The notes under the pieces were generated by a model. That model was given only the letters and a program-made list of their open reading frames with translations. It was not told where the DNA came from and did no database searches. Positions 1 through 4,301 of a DNA stretch of 6,509 bases are shown here, in pieces (within the stretch, counting starts at the first letter, position 1; each line of letters starts with the position of its first letter). A program made the position numbers and the translations under genes. Origin of the DNA: Legionella genomosp. 1 (lineage in GTDB: Bacteria > Pseudomonadota > Gammaproteobacteria > Legionellales > Legionellaceae); contig CAMDBQ010000087.1 in assembly GCA_945889365.1 (NCBI GenBank), positions 1 to 6,509 of the forward strand, read 5' to 3'.

Positions 1-1
1 C

Positions 2-583
2 TGCTGCAATCTACAGGATGCATCACCCAATCAAAGCATTGTCTCCTCCAGAAGCTTTGGTGACATGCAAACAGCGTTTGAACCCCTGGCTCAAGCGGTA
101 AGCAGCCATGTTGCACGGGCTTATGAGAAATTAAGGCATCAGAAGTTGCAAGTGTTACGCCTGACCGTGTTTGTCCGAACCAATCCATTTAGACGCGACT
201 TACCGCAATATGACAACAAAATACAATTTAAACTGGTACAACCAACCGATGATTTGCGCCTGATCACACGGGTAGCACGGCGTTGCCTGTTTAAAATTTA
301 TAAAACAGGGTTTCACTACAAGAAGGTGGGCGTGTATTTTGAGGGTTTAACGAGTCAAGGCCAACGACAGCTGGATTTATTTAATCAACCGACCGATGAG
401 TCTCTGCATAAAAAAGATAGTTTAATGAATGTTCTGGATGGTATTAATCATAAGTTTGGTCGTCATACGATCAAGCTGGCCGCTGAGGGCTTTAGCAAAC
501 CATGGGCCATGCGTGCTGACATGCAATCACCTCATTACACCACGCAGTGGTCTGATTTACCTGTTGTTAAAAACAGAACCTGA
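2..583 (+). CDS. umuC: DNA polymerase V catalytic subunit UmuC (Y-family), C-terminal part
   Basis: This is the C-terminal 193 residues of a Y-family translesion polymerase; the frame is open to the left window edge, so the ATG at 65 is internal and not the start. UmuC inserts nucleotides opposite damaged bases when complexed with processed UmuD. Visible landmarks match E. coli UmuC from memory: the SRSFG segment just before residue Met65(nt), the little-finger region with VFVRTNPF, and the C-terminal DUF4113-type tail with VLDGINHKFG, near-QMK-like PWAMRADMQSP and YTTQWSDLP. The palm with the catalytic carboxylates lies outside the window. It ends at a normal TGA with a family-typical C-terminus, so nothing suggests truncation at this end. 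UmuC genes are often on mobile or accessory DNA in this group, which agrees with the remnants downstream. No terminator is evident after it. Confidence 0.93.
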   Translation, partial: CCNLQDASPNQSIVSSRSFGDMQTAFEPLAQAVSSHVARAYEKLRHQKLQVLRLTVFVRTNPFRRDLPQYDNKIQFKLVQPTDDLRLITRVARRCLFKIYKTGFHYKKVGVYFEGLTSQGQRQLDLFNQPTDESLHKKDSLMNVLDGINHKFGRHTIKLAAEGFSKPWAMRADMQSPHYTTQWSDLPVVKNRT

Positions 584-657
584 CGCCTCATTACAGGCAA
601 AAAATAAATGTGCGTTGTCGGGTTTCAAGTGCAATAACATCTATGAGATAGTGTTGC

Positions 658-968
658 ATGAAAAAAATACAATCATATTGCATTGCGTGAACGTGCGTTG
701 ATTCAGACTCAGCTTCAGTAAGAACTAAGTCCTACCTTTATAGCAACAAGTTTGGGTCGTCATTGGCAACTCCTTCCGGGATCAGGTTAGTGATGGCTTG
801 CAGCAAGGCTTATCACCAGAGGGGGTTAGCGGCACACTATCACGCATGAACGAACCCGTCCGACTGAGTCACGAAACAATTTATCAAGCCACCCACGTGA
901 TGCCCAAAGGCAAGCTACGCAAGGAGATTATTGCTTTGTTGCGCTTTGGTCATAACAAACAACCATAG
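658..968 (+). pseudogene. IS30-family transposase remnant (degenerate, several frames)
   Basis: Pieces of an IS30-type transposase are scattered over two frames. The ATG at 658 begins MKKIQSY and soon meets a stop. In another frame, 674-721 reads HIALRERALIQTQLQ and then a stop, matching the N-terminal helix-turn-helix entry of IS30 transposases (ERALIQTQL-like). After a gap, 744-968 reads through GLSPEGVSGTLSR, LSHETIYQ and PKGKLRKEIIALLRFG to a stop. This is the second HTH region of the family (LSPEQIAGRL, SHETIY, GELRKELI-like). The DDE catalytic domain is absent. No clear terminal inverted repeats or target duplication were found, so this is an old fragment. The whole 584-1070 stretch has no intact gene. 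Confidence 0.72.
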
Positions 969-1071
969 TGACTGGAATGCCTTTAAAACAGTGGCTTTAA
1001 TCATTCACATAGCAGAATGGCTGGGTGGCGGAGCAAAATCGGTTGAAATAAAAATAAATTGCAATAGCCCA

Positions 1072-1099
1072 TTGTGTAACTAATTTTATTTGCTATAAT
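1072..1099 (+). promoter_or_regulatory. Promoter of tRNA-Leu, extended -10
   Basis: A perfect TATAAT at 1094-1099 carries an upstream TG (TGCTATAAT, 1091-1099), which makes an extended -10 element. A -35-like TTGTGT lies at 1072-1077 with a 16-bp spacer. The first base of the mature tRNA is 12 bases downstream of the -10. A GC-rich stretch follows the -10, as in stringently controlled stable-RNA promoters; the regulation is inferred. Confidence 0.75.
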
Positions 1100-1111
1100 G
1101 GGCGACCCTGT

Positions 1112-1198
1112 GCCGGGGTGGCGGAATTGGTAGACGCGCCGGATTCAAAATCCGGTAGTGGTGACACTGTGTCGGTTCGACTCCGACCCTCGGTACCA
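1112..1198 (+). tRNA. tRNA-Leu (anticodon CAA)
   Basis: This is an 87-nt class II tRNA with encoded CCA at 1196-1198. The acceptor arm pairs GCCGGGG (1112-1118) with CCTCGGT (1188-1194), including two G-T wobbles. The D arm has the GGTAGACGC segment. The anticodon stem is CCGGA/TCCGG around the loop TTCAAAA, giving anticodon CAA, which reads UUG. A long variable arm follows. The T arm is GTCGG/CCGAC around TTCGACT. The layout follows E. coli tRNA-Leu(CAA) closely. Its 3' end also serves as the apparent integration target of a lost element (see the attachment features). Confidence 0.97.
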
Positions 1199-1228
1199 TT
1201 GATTAGTTTCTTAACACTTATCAATGGT
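1174..1228 (+). other. Attachment-site-like segment (att) at the tRNA-Leu 3' end
   Basis: The T-arm-to-CCA end of the tRNA plus flank contains a 9-bp inverted repeat, ACCATTGAT (1195-1203) and ATCAATGGT (1220-1228), separated by 16 nt. The left arm includes the tRNA CCA end. The same module, diverged, recurs on the minus strand at 1684-1737. Tyrosine integrases of the P4 type commonly use tRNA 3' ends, and a fragment of such an integrase lies 0.2 kb downstream. The attachment role is inferred. Confidence 0.55.
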
Positions 1229-1333
1229 TTAAATTGGTTCGTAACACCTTGATTATTATTGAAATAACATCGACTTCTTCTTCTCAAATCCTTCTCAATT
1301 ATTCGTTAATATTCGTAATTAACCCCGATTACT

Positions 1334-1353
1334 TTGGGTAAGATTTTGGGTAA
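1334..1353 (+). repeat. Paired TTGGGTAA repeats, likely integrase arm-type sites
   Basis: Two copies of TTGGGTAA (1334-1341 and 1346-1353) sit at a 12-bp period, with an inverted partial copy, TTACCCC, at 1361-1367. They lie between the tRNA and the integrase start, where arm-type binding sites of P4-like integrases are expected. A 19/20 match occurs inverted at 1788-1807. The binding role is inferred. Confidence 0.5.
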
Positions 1354-1403
1354 TTATTTTTTACCCCTTTATTCAAGGTTGCCGCTTAGTTGAGGTAACT
1401 ACA

Positions 1404-1505
1404 ATGCTTTCAGATGCAAAGATCAAATCCTTAAAGATAGAAGATGGAAAACGTCACGCTGATCGTAATGGCTTGGTTGTTGAAAGGGCGTTTCAAGGAA
1501 GATAG
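1404..1505 (+). pseudogene. Tyrosine-type integrase fragment (DUF4102 N-terminus)
   Basis: This is a 33-codon ORF beginning MLSDAKIKSLKIEDGKRHAD and continuing RNGLVVE before a stop at 1503. This is the typical opening of the DUF4102 arm-binding domain of P4-like integrases (LTDAKIKALKP..., DGNGLYL...-like). A good Shine-Dalgarno, GAGG at 1392-1395, sits 8 nt before the ATG, so the start is the genuine one. Homology stops after about residue 27, and the SAM-like core and catalytic R-H-R-Y domain are absent. Location just after a tRNA, with arm-type repeats before it, is the classic position of such an int gene. It is the remnant of an integrative element that has been lost or rearranged. Confidence 0.7.
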
Positions 1506-1683
1506 CAAATTAAAAAGAATAAAAATGGTAAAAACATTGCGCTGGTAAAGCGGCAGATTTGGATGGAATGGCAAACAATATGAACCCAATATTCCACCCG
1601 AATGGCTTGCGGTTATATGCGGAAAATAACTAATAGTTGCGAAATGTTTTAGGATTAAGATGCTGGCGTATGTGCCTATAGGA

Positions 1684-1737
1684 ACCATTGAGAACTATTG
1701 CGAATGTACTCAATGGTACGAGGGTCGGAGTCGAACC
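1684..1737 (-). other. Second att-like module: inverted, diverged copy of the tRNA-Leu 3' end
   Basis: On the minus strand, 1737 to 1710 repeats the tRNA 3' end from GGTTCGACTCCGACCCTC through TACCATTGA, with a single base deleted relative to 1174-1202. It continues into the same inverted-repeat geometry as the tRNA flank: ACCATTGAG and CTCAATGGT arms (1684-1692 and 1709-1717 on plus) separated by 16 nt. The 16-nt loops also keep partial similarity. This is a diverged copy of the whole attachment module and not just of the tRNA end. Confidence 0.6.
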
Positions 1738-1787
1738 TCATAGTAATGCTTTGATTTTATTGGTTTGTAATAACCAGGACTCGAAAC

Positions 1788-1807
1788 TTACCCAATATCT
1801 TACCCAA
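1788..1807 (-). repeat. Inverted copy of the TTGGGTAA arm-type repeat pair
   Basis: The minus strand reads TTGGGTAAGATATTGGGTAA, a 19/20 match to 1334-1353. On the minus strand it precedes the second att-like module by about 50 nt, the order expected for element DNA next to an attachment core. Confidence 0.5.
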
Positions 1808-1874
1808 CTTGGAGTATGATAACCGATTTGAAGCATTGCGAATATACTGATGCGAAATATAAATACGTGTAATA

Positions 1875-1904
1875 TTTCCACTATCCAAATAATCAAACTA
1901 TAAT
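1875..1904 (+). promoter_or_regulatory. Probable promoter of the antitoxin-toxin pair
   Basis: A perfect -10, TATAAT (1899-1904), has a weak -35-like TTTCCA at 1875-1880 with an 18-bp spacer. The -10 is overlapped by one arm of an inverted repeat, TATAATTA (1899-1906) and TAATTATA (1926-1933), 19 nt apart. Such a repeat could be an autoregulatory operator, as is usual for TA operons, but the AT-richness makes chance pairing possible. Confidence 0.4.
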
Positions 1905-1936
1905 TAGAGTGTGCTCATTACATATTAATTATAATC

Positions 1937-2077
1937 ATGAAAAAAACATCGACCACCCCTAAAACTAAAGTACCCGCCATAAAAAAAATTGCGGCCACGA
2001 AGAGCGAAGTTAAAATCGCTGGTGAAAAAGTAATGACAAAATATAGTGTAGCAATAAACAAACTTGCTAAGCGCTAA
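1937..2077 (+). CDS. Small basic protein, putative antitoxin of a Doc-type TA pair
   Basis: A 46-residue ORF ends 2 nt before the start of a Doc-family toxin gene, the usual antitoxin-first arrangement of phd-doc operons. The N-terminal half is very Lys/Thr/Pro/Ala-rich (KKTSTTPKTK..., about 20 residues) and probably disordered. The C-terminal half (about residues 25-46: VKIAGEKVMTKYSVAINKLA then KR) looks like one amphipathic helix, which would suit a toxin-neutralising tail. It is much shorter than Phd (73 residues) and shows no clear Phd DNA-binding fold, so the antitoxin role rests on position and shape. There is no obvious Shine-Dalgarno before the ATG at 1937. An alternative is a nonfunctional small basic protein. 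Its reading frame is intact although its partner is truncated. Confidence 0.6.
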   Translation: MKKTSTTPKTKVPAIKKIAATKSEVKIAGEKVMTKYSVAINKLAKR

Positions 2078-2079
2078 AT

Positions 2080-2475
2080 ATGACAATCAAATATTTAACG
2101 GCGAAAGACGTTCTCTTTTATCATGACATCATATTAAAAGACACTGTAGAAGATCAGGGCATAGCCCCACATACATCAATTGAGTCAGCACTCCATAGAA
2201 TTGATCATCACATTACCTATGACGATTTAGATGACATTTATGAAATAGCTGCTCTATATGGTGTAGCAATTGCGAAAGGACATTGTTTTAATAATGGAAA
2301 TAAGCGCACCTCAACATTCAATGCAAAAGCGACCTGTATTAAATTTTGTATTGATATGTTTTGTTCGCCACGTTCGACGCGCCCCATACCAGCGGCGTCA
2401 GCAATCCCTTCCTGTGAATACCCTTTGGAAGTCCGTAACACTCGGATTTTTTCACCTATTTTAACAAGGTTTTGA
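2080..2475 (+). CDS. Doc-family (Fic fold) toxin, C-terminally truncated chimera
   Basis: The first 77-78 residues are Doc-like. The N-terminus IKYLTAKDVLFYHD matches the opening of death-on-curing proteins. The segment SIESALHRI precedes YEIAALYGVAIAKGH, and the Fic/Doc catalytic motif is HCFNNGNKRT at residues 68-77 (H-x-F-x-D/N-x-NKR). Doc transfers phosphate to elongation factor Tu and so blocks translation. After the motif the Doc similarity stops. Codons from about 2310 onward are antisense to an inverted xre-type gene, so the last 53 residues are a nonsense tail replacing the normal C-terminal helices (P1 Doc is 126 residues; 131 here is coincidental). Asn replaces the usual Asp at motif position 72. 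It is probably inactive; the family call for the N-terminus is firm. Confidence 0.75.
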   Translation: MTIKYLTAKDVLFYHDIILKDTVEDQGIAPHTSIESALHRIDHHITYDDLDDIYEIAALYGVAIAKGHCFNNGNKRTSTFNAKATCIKFCIDMFCSPRSTRPIPAASAIPSCEYPLEVRNTRIFSPILTRF

Positions 2476-2489
2476 TGTTTTTCTTTCAT
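2238..2489 (-). CDS. Xre-type HTH regulator with internal deletion and foreign 3' end (probable pseudogene)
   Basis: The 83-residue ORF begins MKEKHQNLVKIGEKIRVLRT, continues SKGYSQEGIADAAG, then MGRVERGEQNISIQNLIQVA and FALNVEV. This is a Cro/C1-type helix-turn-helix of the kind found in small phage or restriction-control regulators. Relatives normally read AAG-LDRxY-MGRVERG or similar, so about five residues (15 bp) appear deleted exactly at the recognition helix. Downstream of LNVEV (about residue 60) the frame enters sequence antisense to doc, so the natural C-terminus is gone and the last 20 or so residues are accidental. DNA binding is therefore doubtful. Tandem repeats upstream of its start may be its former operator. 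No strong Shine-Dalgarno precedes the ATG at 2489. Confidence 0.62.
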   Translation of the reverse strand: MKEKHQNLVKIGEKIRVLRTSKGYSQEGIADAAGMGRVERGEQNISIQNLIQVAFALNVEVRLFPLLKQCPFAIATPYRAAIS

Positions 2490-2507
2490 ATTGAAAGTAA
2501 AAGCGAT

Positions 2508-2536
2508 TACGCCCTATAGGTTCTACGCCTAATAGG
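2508..2536 (-). promoter_or_regulatory. Tandem 13-bp operator-like repeats upstream of the xre gene
   Basis: TACGCCCTATAGG (2508-2520) and TACGCCTAATAGG (2524-2536) match at 11 of 13 positions and are spaced by 16 bp. A further TTACGCC core occurs inverted within 2556-2562 (plus strand GGCGTAA). They lie 19-47 nt upstream of the regulator's start codon, where an autoregulatory operator is expected. The link to this Xre protein is inferred. Confidence 0.4.
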
Positions 2537-2709
2537 AGAGTATTTATTTTATTTATGGCGTAATATTGTCACGCAGACCAAAAATAAGGCATGATACGCT
2601 GATCGGCAATAAGCTTTATAATAAAAACCCTGCCTCTTAAAAATTGCGTCAAAAGAACGCGCGCATAGCACTCAATAATAATAAAAATAAACATGCTTGC
2701 AGGCTACAA
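2537..2709. other. Intergenic stretch between xre remnant and GDPD gene
   Basis: No gene is visible. AT-rich runs on the minus strand side (2541-2560) probably contain the old xre promoter, but no convincing -35/-10 pair stands out. No clear stem-loop with a T-run was found downstream of the GDPD stop at 2710. Confidence 0.4.
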
Positions 2710-3432
2710 TTAGATTAATAAATCCGGATAATCACTAAACACCGCATCCACTCCCCAACCAAATAATTTAGCGGCTTTGCGCTTGCGGTTTACGGTATAA
2801 ATGCAAACCGCATAACCATGTTTTTTGATTTCATGGATTCGTGCTTGAGTGGCATCTTTTAAGCTTAAATGGACTGAAAAACATTGCTGTTCATCTGCCA
2901 GTTGCAACCAATTCTCCTGCCATTCTGATAAAAGTAATCCTATCGGCAACTCGGGCGACATGCTGCGGCATATTCGTAATGCGTCGAGATCAAAACTTGA
3001 CACTAAAGGCAGTGTTTTCCCTTGTGGCCAAAAGCGACTAATATGTGTCAGCACAGCGATTGCGGTTGGCTCTGTAAAGCCAGGATAGGGTTTGATTTCA
3101 ATATTAGCCTGGACATTGGTACCCGCCATCCACTCCAACACATCGCGTAACAGGGGTATATGTTCACCTTTATAATATTTGGAAAACCACTTTCCAGCAT
3201 CGAGCGTTTGCAAATACTCAGCCGTTACTAATCCAAATTTACCACGCCCATTGGTCGTGCGTTTTAATGTTTCGTCATGGAAAACCAATGCCTCACCATC
3301 AGCGCTTAACATTACGTCAAACTCGACAAAGCTACATCCCAGTGCTTGAGCCTGTTTAAACGCAGACATGGTATTTTCCGGCGCATAAGCTGATGCACCT
3401 CGATGACCTATTATTTGATATTCTTTAAACAA
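2710..3432 (-). CDS. ugpQ: Glycerophosphodiester phosphodiesterase (cytosolic, UgpQ-like)
   Basis: It hydrolyses glycerophosphodiesters such as glycerophosphocholine to glycerol-3-phosphate plus an alcohol, recycling phospholipid head groups. The GDPD TIM-barrel signature is complete (numbered from the chosen start): HRGASAYAPENT with His10 and Arg11, VEFDV with Glu37 and Asp39 (metal ligands), VFHDE with general-acid His52, and NIEIK with Glu112 and Lys114. It ends with the family-typical YTVNRKRKAAKLFGWGVDAV and SDYP. At 240 residues with no signal peptide it fits cytosolic UgpQ (about 247). I chose TTG at 3432: an AGGGG Shine-Dalgarno lies 7 nt upstream, and it sits 1 nt after the stop of the preceding gene. 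The longer TTG start at 3462 adds 10 residues but overlaps that gene by 29 nt and lacks a spaced ribosome site. The gene is probably translationally coupled to its neighbour. Confidence 0.9.
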   Translation of the reverse strand: MFKEYQIIGHRGASAYAPENTMSAFKQAQALGCSFVEFDVMLSADGEALVFHDETLKRTTNGRGKFGLVTAEYLQTLDAGKWFSKYYKGEHIPLLRDVLEWMAGTNVQANIEIKPYPGFTEPTAIAVLTHISRFWPQGKTLPLVSSFDLDALRICRSMSPELPIGLLLSEWQENWLQLADEQQCFSVHLSLKDATQARIHEIKKHGYAVCIYTVNRKRKAAKLFGWGVDAVFSDYPDLLI

Positions 3433-3433
3433 C

Positions 3434-4132
3434 TCAATTCCCCTGCTGTCGATTAGACGCAACCTGGACTAGCACCGACATCATTAATTCATTGCTTACG
3501 GTTAAAGCGGGAGATGCAACGCTAGCCACCATCGTATTGACCATGCTTCGCGTCTGATATAATGGCTTAACCTGAGACAGGTCATCTCCTTCCACAAACA
3601 CCAAATTATTTACGCTATAACGCTGTCCTTCATATAGTTTGTTAATTCGTGTTAATTCATCTTGTACTTGCTGATACAACTTTTCACGCAATTGAGTTCG
3701 CACTTGTTCTGTTTCTTCCATACTGGGCTTAAATTCAATTGCACTGATTTGATAATTTTCCCCTGGTTTGCTAACAGACTTTGCCTTTTGATAGACGAGG
3801 GTCAGGGCATTTTGTGCAACACGCGCTTGAGCCTGAACAGCTAACTTTTCAAGGCCTGAGCCATCTTGTGATCGATCAAATTGAGTCAAGTGCCATTCGC
3901 CTGGAGCAATGTTTGCTAATTTAGCCATGATGTCAGTACGTGCTTTCACCAAATCAGCATTAGTCAGTGTTGCATTAAGAGAAACGGTCAATAGTGCGGT
4001 TTGGGTGCTCACCCACTGTTTGGCTGATAATTGAAAGTCCACACGATCCAATGAACGCTCTGGTGGCGTATCAACAGCATTTGCAACAGAGTTAAGAGTC
4101 AGAAACATCAGTGCGCCTGCTATTTTTTTCAT
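3434..4132 (-). CDS. Exported protein of unknown function
   Basis: I do not recognise the family with confidence. The 232-residue product starts MKKIAGALMFLTLNSVANA, a clear Sec signal peptide with a probable signal peptidase I site after Ala19 (ANA-VD), so the mature protein is periplasmic or outer-envelope. There is no lipobox. The mature part alternates beta-like stretches (TALLTVSLNATL, ENYQISAIEFKP, YSVNNLVFVEG) with a long charged, Gln/Glu-rich helix (about residues 135-165: EETEQVRTQLREKLYQQVQD...). The pattern weakly recalls periplasmic SIMPL/DUF541 proteins, but no signature supports this. The ATG at 4132 has GAGGG 4-5 nt upstream. The gene lies 1 nt before the phosphodiesterase gene and probably heads that operon, so a role in envelope phospholipid handling is possible but unproven. 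Confidence 0.85.
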   Translation of the reverse strand: MKKIAGALMFLTLNSVANAVDTPPERSLDRVDFQLSAKQWVSTQTALLTVSLNATLTNADLVKARTDIMAKLANIAPGEWHLTQFDRSQDGSGLEKLAVQAQARVAQNALTLVYQKAKSVSKPGENYQISAIEFKPSMEETEQVRTQLREKLYQQVQDELTRINKLYEGQRYSVNNLVFVEGDDLSQVKPLYQTRSMVNTMVASVASPALTVSNELMMSVLVQVASNRQQGN

Positions 4133-4161
4133 GACACCCTCAAGATATATTTTTTATCACT

Positions 4162-4190
4162 ATCGTATACTATACTCTACCCAGTAACAA
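4162..4190 (-). promoter_or_regulatory. Probable promoter of the exported-protein/GDPD unit
   Basis: On the minus strand, TTGTTA (4185-4190) and TACGAT (4162-4167) are separated by 17 bp, about 30 nt upstream of the ATG at 4132. Several overlapping TATA-like words nearby (TATAGT, TATACG) make the exact -10 uncertain. Confidence 0.45.
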
Positions 4191-4216
4191 TTTCCTATGT
4201 CATCCCGATCGCGAAC

Positions 4217-4250
4217 TACGTCATCCCGAGCGCGCAGTCGGGATGACGTA
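4217..4250. repeat. Extragenic palindrome with perfect 13-bp arms
   Basis: TACGTCATCCCGA (4217-4229) is the exact reverse complement of TCGGGATGACGTA (4238-4250), with an 8-nt loop. A half-copy, GTCATCCCGATCGCG, lies at 4199-4213. GTCATCCCG-type palindromes are widely dispersed intergenic repeats in bacteria. The position between divergent genes and the lack of a T-run argue against a terminator. Confidence 0.75.
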
Positions 4251-4252
4251 AA

Positions 4253-4282
4253 TTGGGAGTCGTGTTAATATCCGACCATAAC
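4253..4282 (+). promoter_or_regulatory. Weak promoter candidate for the dehydrogenase operon
   Basis: TTGGGA (4253-4258) and CATAAC (4277-4282) are separated by 18 bp, each matching 4 of 6 consensus bases, about 20 nt before the start codon. It starts just after the palindrome, so repeat insertion may have shaped or replaced the native promoter. Confidence 0.3.
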
Positions 4283-4301
4283 ATAACCGGGAGTGCACTT
4301 A

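Larger units (their letters stand above)
1506..1936. other. Gene-free remnant stretch between integrase fragment and TA locus
   Basis: No credible intact gene is visible. It holds a short open stretch on the plus strand (1549-1629, ending PPEWLAVICGK) that I do not recognise and that lacks a start. It also holds the inverted att-like module (1684-1737), the inverted arm-type repeats (1788-1807), and a repeated TTGCGAA word (about 1636, 1698 and 1836; a variant ATGCGAA near 1851). The right edge contains the probable promoter of the toxin-antitoxin genes. The region reads as leftover mobile-element ends. Confidence 0.5.

Noticed and set aside
581..606. GCCT-6 nt-AGGC stem followed by an A-run after umuC
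   Set aside because: The stem is only 4 bp and is followed by As and not Ts on the coding strand, so it does not fit an intrinsic terminator for umuC.
429..701. Plus-strand ORF overlapping the end of umuC
   Set aside because: Most of it is a shifted frame of the umuC coding sequence; its tail crosses the IS30 remnant in the wrong frame.
1093..1287. Minus-strand ORF containing GTEGRSRTDTVSPLPDFES
   Set aside because: It is the antisense translation of the tRNA-Leu gene, a well-known spurious pattern.
1549..1629. Short plus-strand open stretch ending PPEWLAVICGK
   Set aside because: It looks protein-like but has no start codon or ribosome site and no family I recognise; it may be a gene fragment.
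1431..1688. Minus-strand 85-residue ORF
   Set aside because: It is antisense to the integrase fragment and remnant DNA, has no family resemblance, and its start lies inside the att-like module.
1740..1790. Second tRNA-like piece (minus strand TTCGAGTCCTGG)
   Set aside because: It has T-arm-like words only, with no acceptor or anticodon arm pairing; not a tRNA gene.
2841..3088. Two plus-strand ORFs inside the phosphodiesterase gene
   Set aside because: They are shadows of a gene with a complete GDPD signature on the other strand.
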